A stretch of 64,000 bases of DNA, taken from NCBI GenBank assembly GCA_965216845.1, contig OZ244200.1:620001-684000 (forward strand), read 5' to 3'. Source of the stretch: Panacagrimonas sp965216845. GTDB taxonomy: Bacteria > Pseudomonadota > Gammaproteobacteria > Nevskiales > Nevskiaceae. The notes beneath the pieces were generated by a model. The model saw only the letters and a program-made list of their open reading frames with translations. It ran no database searches and had not been told where the DNA came from. Positions 45,338 through 54,025 of the stretch are shown one piece after another; positions within the stretch are counted from its first letter, which is position 1, and each line of letters opens with the position of its first letter. A program made the translations under genes and the position numbers.

Positions 45338-47320
45338 TCACCAATGCTCCCCCTTGAACACATTGGCGAACACCATTTGTTCGAGCGAGGGTTTCTGGCC
45401 GTGCTTGCGACCGCGCGCCGCCGCCGAAGACGGAAACAACTCAAACCCCTTGCTCAGAATGTAATCGTTCATCTTCGGCCACATCGCATAACTCACGGCG
45501 GCGGCCGTGCCCAACGGCGTGGCGATGGATTTGGGTTTTTGCACAATGGCTTTGATCACGGTGTCGGCGGCATCCTCGGGACTCCAGGCGGGTGCGTAAT
45601 CGTAGATCCTGGTGGGCGCGATCATCGGTGTGCGCACCAGCGGCATGTAGATGGCGGTGGTATGCACGTTGTGCATGCGTACTTCGGCCGACAGGCAGCG
45701 GGTAAAGGCGTCCAGCGCCGACTTGCTGGCAACGTAGGCGGAAAAGCGCGCGGCGTTGGCCAACACGCCAATGGAGCTGACATTGATGATCTGGCCATGC
45801 CGGCGTTGCACCATGCTGGGCAGCAGCGCCATGATCAGCCGCACCGCTCCGAAATAATTCAGCTGCATGGTGCGTTCAAAGTCGTGGAAGCGATCTTGCG
45901 ACTCCATGACCGCGCGACGAATGGAGCGGCCCGCATTGTTGATCAGCACATCCACGTGGCCGAAGTCGCGCAACACCTGCGCCGCCATGCGGTCGATATC
46001 GCCCAGGTCGGACAGGTCGCAGGGATAGACATGGGCTTGGCCGCCTGCCCTTGCAATGATCGCGCGCGTCTGTTCCAGCTTCTGCGGCGTGCGCGCCACC
46101 AGAATGACCGTGGCGCCGCCGGCCGCCAGTTTCTTGGCGGTGTGAAAACCAATGCCGGACGACGCGCCGGTGACCATCACCACTTTCGCCCGCAGGCGCC
46201 GCCGGGCGTGTGGCGAGATTTTCACCTTCAGATCAAGGTGCGATTCCCAGTATTGCCAAAGCCTGTCGACATAATCGGGCAGCGCCGGGCAGTCGATGCC
46301 GCTGCCCCTGAGCGCCGCCCGCGCATTGCGGTCGTCGAATTCGGCGCGGTTGAAGGCATAGCCCAGCACGGATAGCGGCACGCCAATGGCCTTGGCGATC
46401 CGTTGCTGCGTGGCGTGCGGAACCTTGCGTTGCAAACCGCGCGTCATGCGCTTGACGGGTGCGGGCACGGTCGGCACCGGCATGCGGCTTGCCAGGTCCG
46501 GGCCGTGCGCGGCTTCCAGCAGCGCCTGCAACAAGTCGCCGACGCTGGGCGAGTGCGCTTGCATCAGGTGAAAGCACTGGCTGTCCAGCCCCGGCTTGTG
46601 GGCGATGGCGTCCATCGCGGCGGCCACATAATCCACCGGGGCAATCGCGAGCTTGCCGCCTTCAATGCCGAGCAAGGGAAACCACTTGGGAATGCGGTGG
46701 GAGATTTTCTGAATCGCTTTGGCGAAGTAATACGGGCCGTCGATCTTGTCCATCTCGCCGGTCTGCGAATGCCCCACCACCACCCCCGGCCGATAAATTC
46801 GGAACGGCACCGTGGCCTGCTGTCTCACAATGGCTTCGGACTGATACTTGGTGCGGTAGTAGGGGTGTCCCAGATGCTGCCCCTGGTCAAACATGTCTTC
46901 GGTGAAGCGGCCCGAAAAATCGCCACCGGCAACGGCGACGCTGGACACATGATGCAGAATCAGCGGCCCGCCCAGCGCCCCGGCCAGCGCGACCACATTG
47001 CCAGTGCCTTGACGGTTGACGCGGTCGGCGGTTTCGTCGTCCGTGTTCATGTCATAGACCGCGGCCAGGTGGAACAGGTGGTCGACCTTTCCTTGCAGGC
47101 GCTTCAGGTCGGCCGCGCTGAGTACGCCGGGTGTGGTGATGTCCCCCGCGAGCATCCGGAGTGCGTCGCCCTGGCCGCCAAAGCGCGATTTCAGCGCTTC
47201 GAACTTGTCCGCCGAAGACGCCCGAACCAGCACGTAGACCGTGGCTTGTTCACGTGCCAGCAGGCGTTCCAGCAAAAACTTGCCGATAAAGCCGGTGGCG
47301 CCGGTAAGCAGATAATTCAT
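45338..47320 (-). CDS. Two-domain fatty acyl-CoA/ACP reductase (Marinobacter FAR-like)
   Basis: 660 residues from ATG 47320 (GGGAGAG upstream). N-terminal extended-SDR domain of the thioester-reductase type: GATGFIG at 7-13, YYRTKYQSE (Y-x3-K). Then a linker (about 340-375) and a second, classical SDR domain beginning VTGASSGIG near residue 383 with NNAG, SSIG and YVASK. The length and fusion match the bacterial fatty acyl reductase of Marinobacter (about 660 residues), which reduces acyl-CoA or acyl-ACP to the alcohol for wax esters. No wax synthase is in the window. Both domains look catalytically intact. Confidence 0.87.
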   Translation of the reverse strand: MNYLLTGATGFIGKFLLERLLAREQATVYVLVRASSADKFEALKSRFGGQGDALRMLAGDITTPGVLSAADLKRLQGKVDHLFHLAAVYDMNTDDETADRVNRQGTGNVVALAGALGGPLILHHVSSVAVAGGDFSGRFTEDMFDQGQHLGHPYYRTKYQSEAIVRQQATVPFRIYRPGVVVGHSQTGEMDKIDGPYYFAKAIQKISHRIPKWFPLLGIEGGKLAIAPVDYVAAAMDAIAHKPGLDSQCFHLMQAHSPSVGDLLQALLEAAHGPDLASRMPVPTVPAPVKRMTRGLQRKVPHATQQRIAKAIGVPLSVLGYAFNRAEFDDRNARAALRGSGIDCPALPDYVDRLWQYWESHLDLKVKISPHARRRLRAKVVMVTGASSGIGFHTAKKLAAGGATVILVARTPQKLEQTRAIIARAGGQAHVYPCDLSDLGDIDRMAAQVLRDFGHVDVLINNAGRSIRRAVMESQDRFHDFERTMQLNYFGAVRLIMALLPSMVQRRHGQIINVSSIGVLANAARFSAYVASKSALDAFTRCLSAEVRMHNVHTTAIYMPLVRTPMIAPTRIYDYAPAWSPEDAADTVIKAIVQKPKSIATPLGTAAAVSYAMWPKMNDYILSKGFELFPSSAAARGRKHGQKPSLEQMVFANVFKGEHW

Positions 47321-47557
47321 TGCGGGCTCTCCCATGGGCGCTGCGCGCGCGGTGACGCGATGCGAGGTTTTTAGTCCGCCGTTGGCGCACGGTCTTTGGC
47401 CGTGGCGACGCAGCCAGCCGGCGTCTCTTGTGCTTGATTGCGGTTGCAGGCGCCGCTCACGGCTGGCCACGGCATGGTCGGCGGCGCGCCGGTCATCACC
47501 CAGACGCAGGCGATGATTCGTCGCCGGCGCCGTGATCGCACCGCACCGGGCGTGCAT

Positions 47558-47980
47558 TCACGCATCCGGGGCGGCGATTCCCAGCTTCGCGATCAGCCGC
47601 TGGCTGCGCGCCTGGCGTTGCGCCTGCGCATAGGCAACGGCAGCGGTATGTCCCCAGACCGGCTTGGGCCAGGCGGGGTCGCTGTCGTATCGCACGATGT
47701 GATGGATATGCAGTTGCGGCACCTGATTGCCCAAGGCCGCCACGTTCAGTTTGTGACCGGCAAAGACTTGCATCATCGCTCGGCCCAGGCGGCTGGACTC
47801 ACGCAGCAACTGTTGCTGATCGTTTTCGCTGAGATCGTGAACTTCCCGCGCACCAGCCACCTGCGGCACCAGAATGCACCAGGGGTAGTTCTGGTCATTC
47901 ATCAGCAATAGCTGACACAGCTCCAGAGTGCCCAGAACGAAGCAATCCTTTTCCAGTTGCGGGTGCAGGTGAAATGGCAT
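47558..47980 (-). CDS. HIT-domain nucleotide hydrolase/transferase-like protein
   Basis: 140 residues from ATG 47980 (GGAG upstream). FHLHPQLEKDCFVLGTLELC at the N terminus, NYPWCILVP and the HIT segment VPQLHIHHIVRY. The His triad is the H-x-H-H variant usual in this proteobacterial subfamily rather than H-x-H-x-H. Substrate unknown, probably a nucleoside phosphate or dinucleotide. The 237 bases between it and the reductase gene hold nothing I can identify. Confidence 0.87.
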   Translation of the reverse strand: MPFHLHPQLEKDCFVLGTLELCQLLLMNDQNYPWCILVPQVAGAREVHDLSENDQQQLLRESSRLGRAMMQVFAGHKLNVAALGNQVPQLHIHHIVRYDSDPAWPKPVWGHTAAVAYAQAQRQARSQRLIAKLGIAAPDA

Positions 47981-48072
47981 GACAGGCTCCGGCGCTCGGT
48001 TGGGTGGCATCTTAGGCTGCGGGCGGCAAAGGCGGGTAAACTCGCGCCCCCCCGCAACCAAAACACTGATGG

Positions 48073-48717
48073 ATGTCACGAACCGCATTGATTGCCGGCG
48101 CGACCGGCCTGGTCGGGCAACAACTGCTGAATCAGCTCTTGCAGGACACGCATTACGACAGGGTCCGCGTGCTGTCACGGCGACCGCTGCAAAGCGAATC
48201 CGACAAATTGCAAGTGTTGCCGGGCGAGCTGGATCAGCTCAATCGGCACGGTGAGGCCCTGAAAGCGGACGATGTGTTCTGCTGCCTGGGCACCACCATG
48301 CGCAAGGCCGGCTCGCGCGCGGCGTTTGAGCGTGTTGATTACCACATGGTCCTGGCCCTGGCGCGTGCCGCGCGTGCCAGGGGTGCGCGGCGGTTCCTCG
48401 TCATTTCGTCCATGGGCGCGGACGCCCGATCACCGATTTACTACAGCCGGGTCAAGGGACGCATGGAGAACGCGCTGGCGGAGGTGGGTTTCCCCGCCTT
48501 GCACATCGTGCGGCCGTCGCTGTTGCTGGGCAAGCGTCCCGATGCGCGCATCGGTGAGTCTCTGGGGCAACGGCTGGCGCCGCTGATCAATCCCTTGCTC
48601 AGGGGCGGCTACGCCAAATACCGCGCCATCGCCGCAGCGGAGGTGGCGCAGGCCATGGTCGTCCTGGCCAAGCGGGACGTTGAAGGCGCGTACAGCCATA
48701 CCTTGCCGCTGACGTGA
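48073..48717 (+). CDS. NAD(P)H-binding SDR-like protein (YraR/HTATIP2 type)
   Basis: 214 residues. Atypical/extended SDR with GATGLVG at the N terminus, DDVFCCLGTTMRKAGS, VISSMGADARS and the Y-x3-K motif YYSRVKG. This is the family of YraR and oxidoreductase HTATIP2/TIP30-like proteins that bind NADPH; no reaction is established. Its TGA stop touches the palindrome in front of metH. Confidence 0.87.
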   Translation: MSRTALIAGATGLVGQQLLNQLLQDTHYDRVRVLSRRPLQSESDKLQVLPGELDQLNRHGEALKADDVFCCLGTTMRKAGSRAAFERVDYHMVLALARAARARGARRFLVISSMGADARSPIYYSRVKGRMENALAEVGFPALHIVRPSLLLGKRPDARIGESLGQRLAPLINPLLRGGYAKYRAIAAAEVAQAMVVLAKRDVEGAYSHTLPLT

Positions 48718-48746
48718 ATATCCGCTTATCCGCATAAGAGGATATT
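48717..48746. promoter_or_regulatory. Palindromic candidate operator upstream of metH
   Basis: Arms AATATCCGCTTAT and ATAAGAGGATATT surround CCGC; 12 of 13 arm positions pair. It starts at the preceding stop codon and ends 17 bases before the metH ATG. A -10-like TATACT lies at 48752-48757, so a bound regulator would cover the -35 region. In other proteobacteria ArsR-type SahR controls metH and SAM-cycle genes through palindromes, a plausible but unproven owner of this site. Confidence 0.6.
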
Positions 48747-48751
48747 GACGC

Positions 48752-48757
48752 TATACT
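48752..48757 (+). promoter_or_regulatory. metH: Possible -10 element of metH
   Basis: TATACT, 6 bases before the metH start. Transcription would begin at or very near the ATG, and no ribosome-binding sequence is visible before the ATG, so the message may be leaderless. No good -35 is present at 17 bases, where the palindrome lies instead. Confidence 0.35.
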
Positions 48758-48763
48758 TGGCGA

Positions 48764-51700
48764 ATGTCCGAACCATCGCCTGAACGCTCACGTCCTGACT
48801 GCAGCCAGCAGCTGCGGCAGTTACTTGCCCAAAAGATCCTGGTGATCGACGGTGCCATGGGCACCATGATCCAGGGCTATGGTCTGGAGGAGGCGGACTA
48901 TCGCGGTGAACGCTTCGCCGACTGGCCTTCCGATCTCAAAGGCAACAACGATCTGCTGGCACTGACCCAGCCGGACATCATTCGCCAGATTCACGGCAAG
49001 TATCTGCAGGCCGGCGCCGACCTGGTGGAGACCAACACCTTCAATGCGCAGCGCATTTCCATGGCCGATTACGGCATGGAAGATCTGGCCTACGAGATCA
49101 ATGTCGCGGCGGCCAAGGCCGCGCGTGCGGCAGCTGATGAGATCGGCACCGACGACAAGCCGCGCTTCGTCGCCGGCGCGCTGGGGCCGACCAACCGTAC
49201 CGCCAGCATCAGCCCGGACGTCAACGACCCCGGCAAGCGCAATGTCACCTATGATGAGTTGGTGGACGCCTATCTGGAACAGGCGCGCGGTCTGGTCGAC
49301 GGCGGCGCCGACCTGTTTCTGATCGAAACCATTTTCGACACCTTGAACGCCAAGGCGGCGATCTTCGCCTGCCTGAGCCTGTTTGAGGAACGCGGTCGCC
49401 GCTGGCCGATCATCTTGTCCGGCACCATTACCGATGCGTCCGGCCGCACCCTGTCCGGGCAGGTCACCGAAGCATTCTGGAACTCCGTGCGCCACGCGCG
49501 GCCGCTGGCGGTGGGCCTGAACTGCGCACTCGGCGGCAAGGACATGCGGCCTTATATCGCCGAGCTGTCGGCGTTGGCGGACTGTCACATCTCTTGTTAT
49601 CCCAACGCCGGGCTGCCCAACGCCTTTGGCGAGTACGACGAACAGCCGGAGGATACCGCCGCGATCATTGGCGAGTTCGCCCAGTCCGGTCTGGTCAACA
49701 TCGTTGGCGGCTGCTGCGGTACCACGCCGGGTCACATCGCCGCGATTGCGCAGGCCGTATCCGATGTCCAGCCTCGGACGCCGCCGCGTGTCAAGGCCGT
49801 TTGCCGGTTGTCCGGGCTCGAACCGATGAGCCTGACGCCGGAGCGCGGATTCATCAACGTGGGCGAGCGCACCAACATCACCGGCTCGGCGGCATTTCGC
49901 AAACTGATCAAGAACGAGGACTACGGTGCGGCGCTGGCCGTGGCGCGGCAACAGGTGGAAGCCGGCGCGCCGGTGATCGACGTCAACATGGACGAGGGCA
50001 TGATTGACGGCGTCGCCGCCATGACGCGCTTTTTGAACCTGATCGCCTGCGAGCCGGACATCGCCCGGGTGCCGATCATGATCGACTCCTCCAAGTGGGA
50101 AGTGATCGAGGCCGGGCTGAAATGTGTGCAGGGCAAACCCATCGTCAATTCCATCTCCATGAAGGAGGGCGAGGAAAAATTCATCCGTGAAGCCCGCCTG
50201 TGCCTGATGTATGGCGCGGCGGTGGTGGTCATGGCGTTTGACGAACAGGGGCAGGCCGACAACCTGCAGCGGCGCCAGCAAATCTGTGGCCGCGCTTACA
50301 AAATCCTCACCGAGCAGGTGGGTTTCCCGCCCGAAGACATCATTTTCGACCCCAACGTGTTCGCGGTGGCCACCGGCATTGCCGAGCACAATGCCTACGG
50401 CACGGATTTCATCGATGCCACGCGCTGGATTCGGGAAAACCTGCCGGGCGTGCATGTCAGCGGCGGGGTGAGCAACGTCTCGTTTTCATTCCGCGGCAAC
50501 AACCCGGTGCGCGAGGCGATTCACAGCGTGTTCCTGTATCACGCCATCGCTGCCGGCATGGACATGGGCATCGTCAACGCCGGCGTGCTGCCGGTCTACG
50601 CCGATCTCGATGCAGAGCTGCGCGAGGCGATCGAAGACGTGGTGCTCAATCGCAACCCGGATGCGACCGAGGCGCTGGTGGAGCTGGCGCCCAAGTTCAA
50701 GGGTGATGGCGCCAGACAGGAAGTGGTCAATGAAGCCTGGCGGGAACTGCCGCTGACCGAGCGCATCACCCACGCGCTGGTCAAAGGCCTTGACGCGCAC
50801 GTCGAAAGCGATGTGGAAGCGCTGCGCGCCCAACTGGCCGAACAGGGCAAGCGTCCCATCGAAGTGATCGAAGGGCCGTTGATGGACGGCATGAACGTGG
50901 TCGGTGACCTGTTCGGCGCCGGCAAGATGTTTCTGCCGCAGGTGGTCAAGTCCGCGCGCGTGATGAAAAAGGCGGTCGCCTGGCTCATCCCCTTCATCGA
51001 AGCCGAGAAAACGCCGGACCAGCAGCAGCAGTCCAAGGGCAAGATCGTCATGGCCACGGTCAAGGGCGATGTGCATGACATTGGCAAGAATATCGTCGGC
51101 GTGGTGCTGCAGTGCAACAACTACGATGTGGTGGATCTGGGCGTGATGGTGCCGGCGCAGAAGATTCTGGACGCGGCCAAGGCGGAAAACGCCGACGTGA
51201 TCGGACTGTCCGGCCTGATCACCCCCAGCCTGGACGAGATGGCCAACTTCTCCAAGGAGATGGAACGTCAGGGCTTTGACGTGCCGCTGCTGATCGGCGG
51301 CGCCACCACTTCGCGCGCGCATACCGCGGTCAAGATCGACAAGCACTATCACGGCCCGGTGGTGTGGGTGAAGGACGCCTCGCGCTCGGTGCCGGTGGTG
51401 TCGGCGCTGTTGTCCGAGCAACAGCGGCCCGGCCTGTTGGCGCAGCTCGAGGCGGAATACGAAACCATCCGCCAGCGTCATGCCAGCAAGAGCAGCCAGG
51501 AAAAATTCCTGTCGCTGGCGCAGGCGCGCGCCAATGGCTCGCCCATCGACTGGCAGGATTACCGCCCGTTCCGTCCGCGCATGCTGGCGCAGCAGCATCC
51601 GGATGTCTGCGCGGATGCGGTTTGCGACCACGGCGCCAAGCCCACGGAGCAGTTCGTCAAGGTATTCCGCAATTACTCGCTGGCGGAGCTGCGCGAGTAC

Positions 51701-52561
51701 ATCGACTGGCAGCCGTTCTTCATCGCCTGGGAGATGAAAGGCAAGTACCCGGATATCCTCAACAACCCCAAAACCAGCGAAGTTGCGCGCAAGCTGTGGG
51801 ATGATGCCCAGGTCATGCTGGATCAGATTGTCGAGCAGGACTGGCTGACCGCCAACGGGGTGATCGGCCTGTTTCCAGCGCAACAGGTGGATACCGACGA
51901 CATCGCCGTTTACGCCGACGAAAGCTATTCGGGCGAAGTTGCGCGGCTGCATCAATTGCGCCAGCAATCCGCGCATCGCGCTGGCGTTCCCAACCGCTGT
52001 CTGGCGGATTACGTGGCGCCCCGTGACAGCGGATTGCACGACTACGTGGGCGGGTTTGCCGTGACCACCGGCTTGGGCTGCAAGGAGCGCGTGGATGCGT
52101 TCAAGCAGGCCAACGACGACTACAGCGCCATTCTGCTGGAATCATTGGCGGACCGGCTGGCCGAAGCCTTCGCCGAGCGCCTGCATCAGCGCGTGCGCAA
52201 GGAATTCTGGGGCTATGACGCGGACGAGCAGCTGGACAACAGCGCCCTGATCACCGAGCAATACCGCGGCATCCGGCCGGCGCCGGGTTATCCCGCCTGT
52301 CCGGAGCACACCGAAAAACAAACCCTGTGGCAGTTGCTGGATGTGGAGCAGAACATCGGCCTGAAGCTGACCGAATCCATGGCCATGTGGCCGGCGGCGG
52401 CGGTCAGCGGCTGGTATTTTTCGCATCCGCAGTCGCAATACTTCGTGCTTGGGCGGCTGCAGAAAGACCAAGTAGAAGATTATGCGCGGCGCAAGGGCTG
52501 GGATCTGGCCACCGCCGAAAAATGGCTGTCGCCCAATCTGGGCTATGAACCCGAGGATTGA
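48764..52561 (+). CDS. metH: Cobalamin-dependent methionine synthase
   Basis: 1265 residues, full length. It transfers methyl from methyltetrahydrofolate to homocysteine via methylcobalamin. The homocysteine domain has zinc cysteines 254, 317 and 318 (GLNCALGG, GGCCGTTPGH). The pterin domain starts near 365 (FINVGERTNITGS). The B12 cap and Rossmann domain carry His771 in GDVHDIGKNIV. The C-terminal activation domain binds SAM (RLHQRVRKEFWGY). Preceded by the palindrome at 48717-48746. The last 19 bases overlap the convergent methyltransferase gene. Confidence 0.97.
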   Translation: MSEPSPERSRPDCSQQLRQLLAQKILVIDGAMGTMIQGYGLEEADYRGERFADWPSDLKGNNDLLALTQPDIIRQIHGKYLQAGADLVETNTFNAQRISMADYGMEDLAYEINVAAAKAARAAADEIGTDDKPRFVAGALGPTNRTASISPDVNDPGKRNVTYDELVDAYLEQARGLVDGGADLFLIETIFDTLNAKAAIFACLSLFEERGRRWPIILSGTITDASGRTLSGQVTEAFWNSVRHARPLAVGLNCALGGKDMRPYIAELSALADCHISCYPNAGLPNAFGEYDEQPEDTAAIIGEFAQSGLVNIVGGCCGTTPGHIAAIAQAVSDVQPRTPPRVKAVCRLSGLEPMSLTPERGFINVGERTNITGSAAFRKLIKNEDYGAALAVARQQVEAGAPVIDVNMDEGMIDGVAAMTRFLNLIACEPDIARVPIMIDSSKWEVIEAGLKCVQGKPIVNSISMKEGEEKFIREARLCLMYGAAVVVMAFDEQGQADNLQRRQQICGRAYKILTEQVGFPPEDIIFDPNVFAVATGIAEHNAYGTDFIDATRWIRENLPGVHVSGGVSNVSFSFRGNNPVREAIHSVFLYHAIAAGMDMGIVNAGVLPVYADLDAELREAIEDVVLNRNPDATEALVELAPKFKGDGARQEVVNEAWRELPLTERITHALVKGLDAHVESDVEALRAQLAEQGKRPIEVIEGPLMDGMNVVGDLFGAGKMFLPQVVKSARVMKKAVAWLIPFIEAEKTPDQQQQSKGKIVMATVKGDVHDIGKNIVGVVLQCNNYDVVDLGVMVPAQKILDAAKAENADVIGLSGLITPSLDEMANFSKEMERQGFDVPLLIGGATTSRAHTAVKIDKHYHGPVVWVKDASRSVPVVSALLSEQQRPGLLAQLEAEYETIRQRHASKSSQEKFLSLAQARANGSPIDWQDYRPFRPRMLAQQHPDVCADAVCDHGAKPTEQFVKVFRNYSLAELREYIDWQPFFIAWEMKGKYPDILNNPKTSEVARKLWDDAQVMLDQIVEQDWLTANGVIGLFPAQQVDTDDIAVYADESYSGEVARLHQLRQQSAHRAGVPNRCLADYVAPRDSGLHDYVGGFAVTTGLGCKERVDAFKQANDDYSAILLESLADRLAEAFAERLHQRVRKEFWGYDADEQLDNSALITEQYRGIRPAPGYPACPEHTEKQTLWQLLDVEQNIGLKLTESMAMWPAAAVSGWYFSHPQSQYFVLGRLQKDQVEDYARRKGWDLATAEKWLSPNLGYEPED

Positions 52562-53406
52562 GCCGGCTTGCGGAATTTGAGCGTCATGCGATCGGATTCG
52601 CCAATCGCCAGATATTTCGCCCGATCTTTGTCGCCCAACAGCAAGCGCGGCGGCAGCGTCCAGACGCCTTTGGGGTGCGCGGCGCTATCTTTGGGGTTGG
52701 CGTTGATTTGCGAGCGGCCCGCCACTTCGAAGCCCGCCTGTTTGGCCAGGGCCACCACATAGGCTTCGGTGACATAGCCGCTGGCTTTCATTTGCGCCAG
52801 GCGGGTGCCGGGCCTGGCGCGATGCTCCACCACGCCAAGCATGCCGCCGGGTTTCAATGCGGCATGCAAGGCGGAAAACATCTGCCGCTCATAGCCGCCC
52901 TTGAGCCAGTTATGCACGTTGCGAAAGGTCAGCACCCGATCCGCGCTGGCTGCGGGCGCCGCCGTCCACGCCTTGAGCGGGCCTAATGCGCTGACCGCCA
53001 CGCGCGCATAGCGCTTGGGGTCGGCGGTGAACTTGTCCAACAATTGCGCGTGGACCTGCCGCCGCCATTTGGGGGTGATCTTTTCGTCAACCGCAAAACT
53101 GGCGGCAATGTACTGGCCCTGATCCCGCAGGTATGGCGCCAGAATCTCAGCGTACCAGCCACCGCTTGGCCAAACCTCGACGACGCGGTGATGCGGCTCG
53201 ATCTCGAAAAACCGCAGCGTTTGCGCCGGATGCCGGTAGGCATCGCGCGCGCGGTTTTCCGCGCTGCGATGGCTGCCGGCGATGACTTGTTCAAGGTCCG
53301 CCGCCGCATGCACGGGGATGCAAAGTCCGAGCAGCAACAGCAAACCCAGGTGTCGCCAGGCCGCCACCCGCCTGTGCGGGTCAGTGCTGCTGACCGCCCG
53401 GGCCAT
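52543..53406 (-). CDS. Exported class I SAM-methyltransferase-like protein (COG4798 type)
   Basis: 287 residues from ATG 53406, overlapping the FKBP gene by 26 bases; GTG 53367 would begin just before the signal peptide and is a real alternative. A hydrophobic signal (HLGLLLLLGLCIPVHAAA) is followed by RSAENRARDAYRHPAQTL and the SAM fold VVEVWPSGGWYAEILAPYL, then LRNVHNW-like and LKPGGMLGVVEHRA segments. This is a family of predicted methyltransferases with secretion signals; whether SAM is available to them is unclear. Its end overlaps metH by 19 bases. Confidence 0.78.
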   Translation of the reverse strand: MARAVSSTDPHRRVAAWRHLGLLLLLGLCIPVHAAADLEQVIAGSHRSAENRARDAYRHPAQTLRFFEIEPHHRVVEVWPSGGWYAEILAPYLRDQGQYIAASFAVDEKITPKWRRQVHAQLLDKFTADPKRYARVAVSALGPLKAWTAAPAASADRVLTFRNVHNWLKGGYERQMFSALHAALKPGGMLGVVEHRARPGTRLAQMKASGYVTEAYVVALAKQAGFEVAGRSQINANPKDSAAHPKGVWTLPPRLLLGDKDRAKYLAIGESDRMTLKFRKPAQSSGS

Positions 53407-53863
53407 GCGGATGACCGTGCTCGATTTCCTCGGCGCTGGCCTGGCGTACTTCGGTGACTTCCACGGCGAAGTTCAAGTCCTGTCCGGCCAACGGGTGATT
53501 GCCGTCCACCGTGACGTGTTCATCGGCCACCGCGGTAATCATCACGGTCTGATTGCCCTGCGGGCCTTCGGCGTTGAACCGCATGCCGACCTTGACTTCA
53601 TCCACGCCCTGAAATGCGTTTTTCGGAACCTGCTGCACCAGACGCGCGTCGCGTTCGCCATAGCCTTCGGCGGCGCTGATTTTCACGTCCATCTTGTCGC
53701 CGGCCTGCTTGCCTGCCAACGCCTTTTCCAGGCCGGGAATGATATTGCGGGCGCCGTGCAGGTAGGTCAGCGGATCCTTGCCTTCGGATGAATCCAGTAC
53801 CTCCCCACTGTCGTTGGTGAGGCGATAATGGATACGGACAACACAGCGATCTGCAACTTGCAT
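53381..53863 (-). CDS. SlyD-like FKBP-type peptidyl-prolyl isomerase
   Basis: 160 residues, single FKBP domain with the IF (insert-in-flap) chaperone module: YRLTNDSGEVLDSSEGKDPLTYLHG, PGLEKALAGKQAGDKMDVKI, then VDGNHPLAGQDLNF. The C terminus is short and His-rich (EHGHPHGPGGQQH), as in metal-binding SlyD. Cytosolic, no signal peptide. It is followed in the same orientation by the exported methyltransferase-like gene, which overlaps it by 26 bases. I avoid the slyD symbol because several paralogues share this pattern. Confidence 0.88.
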   Translation of the reverse strand: MQVADRCVVRIHYRLTNDSGEVLDSSEGKDPLTYLHGARNIIPGLEKALAGKQAGDKMDVKISAAEGYGERDARLVQQVPKNAFQGVDEVKVGMRFNAEGPQGNQTVMITAVADEHVTVDGNHPLAGQDLNFAVEVTEVRQASAEEIEHGHPHGPGGQQH

Positions 53864-53999
53864 GGATCAAATCTCAGCAGGAATTAGGGGCGCAGGGTAA
53901 CGTAATCCCGTCCCCGGGTTGCTGCTGCCAGCGGCTCCGGCAACGCTTTTGCACCTGAAATGTGACCCGGTTCTCAACTTTGCGAAGCTTTCATCACAA

Positions 54000-54017
54000 T
54001 GACATGATCAAGTGTCA
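54000..54017. promoter_or_regulatory. Short inverted repeat before the lipoprotein esterase gene
   Basis: TGACA and TGTCA flank an 8-base centre containing TGATCA, ending 8 bases before the GTG start. It lies in the 162-base divergent region between the FKBP and esterase genes. Possible operator; no regulator is implicated. Confidence 0.3.
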
Positions 54018-54025
54018 GTGATTGT

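Noticed and set aside
48718..48763. Cobalamin or SAH riboswitch in front of metH
   Set aside because: Only 46 bases lie between the upstream stop and metH, too few for either riboswitch; a DNA palindrome is present instead.
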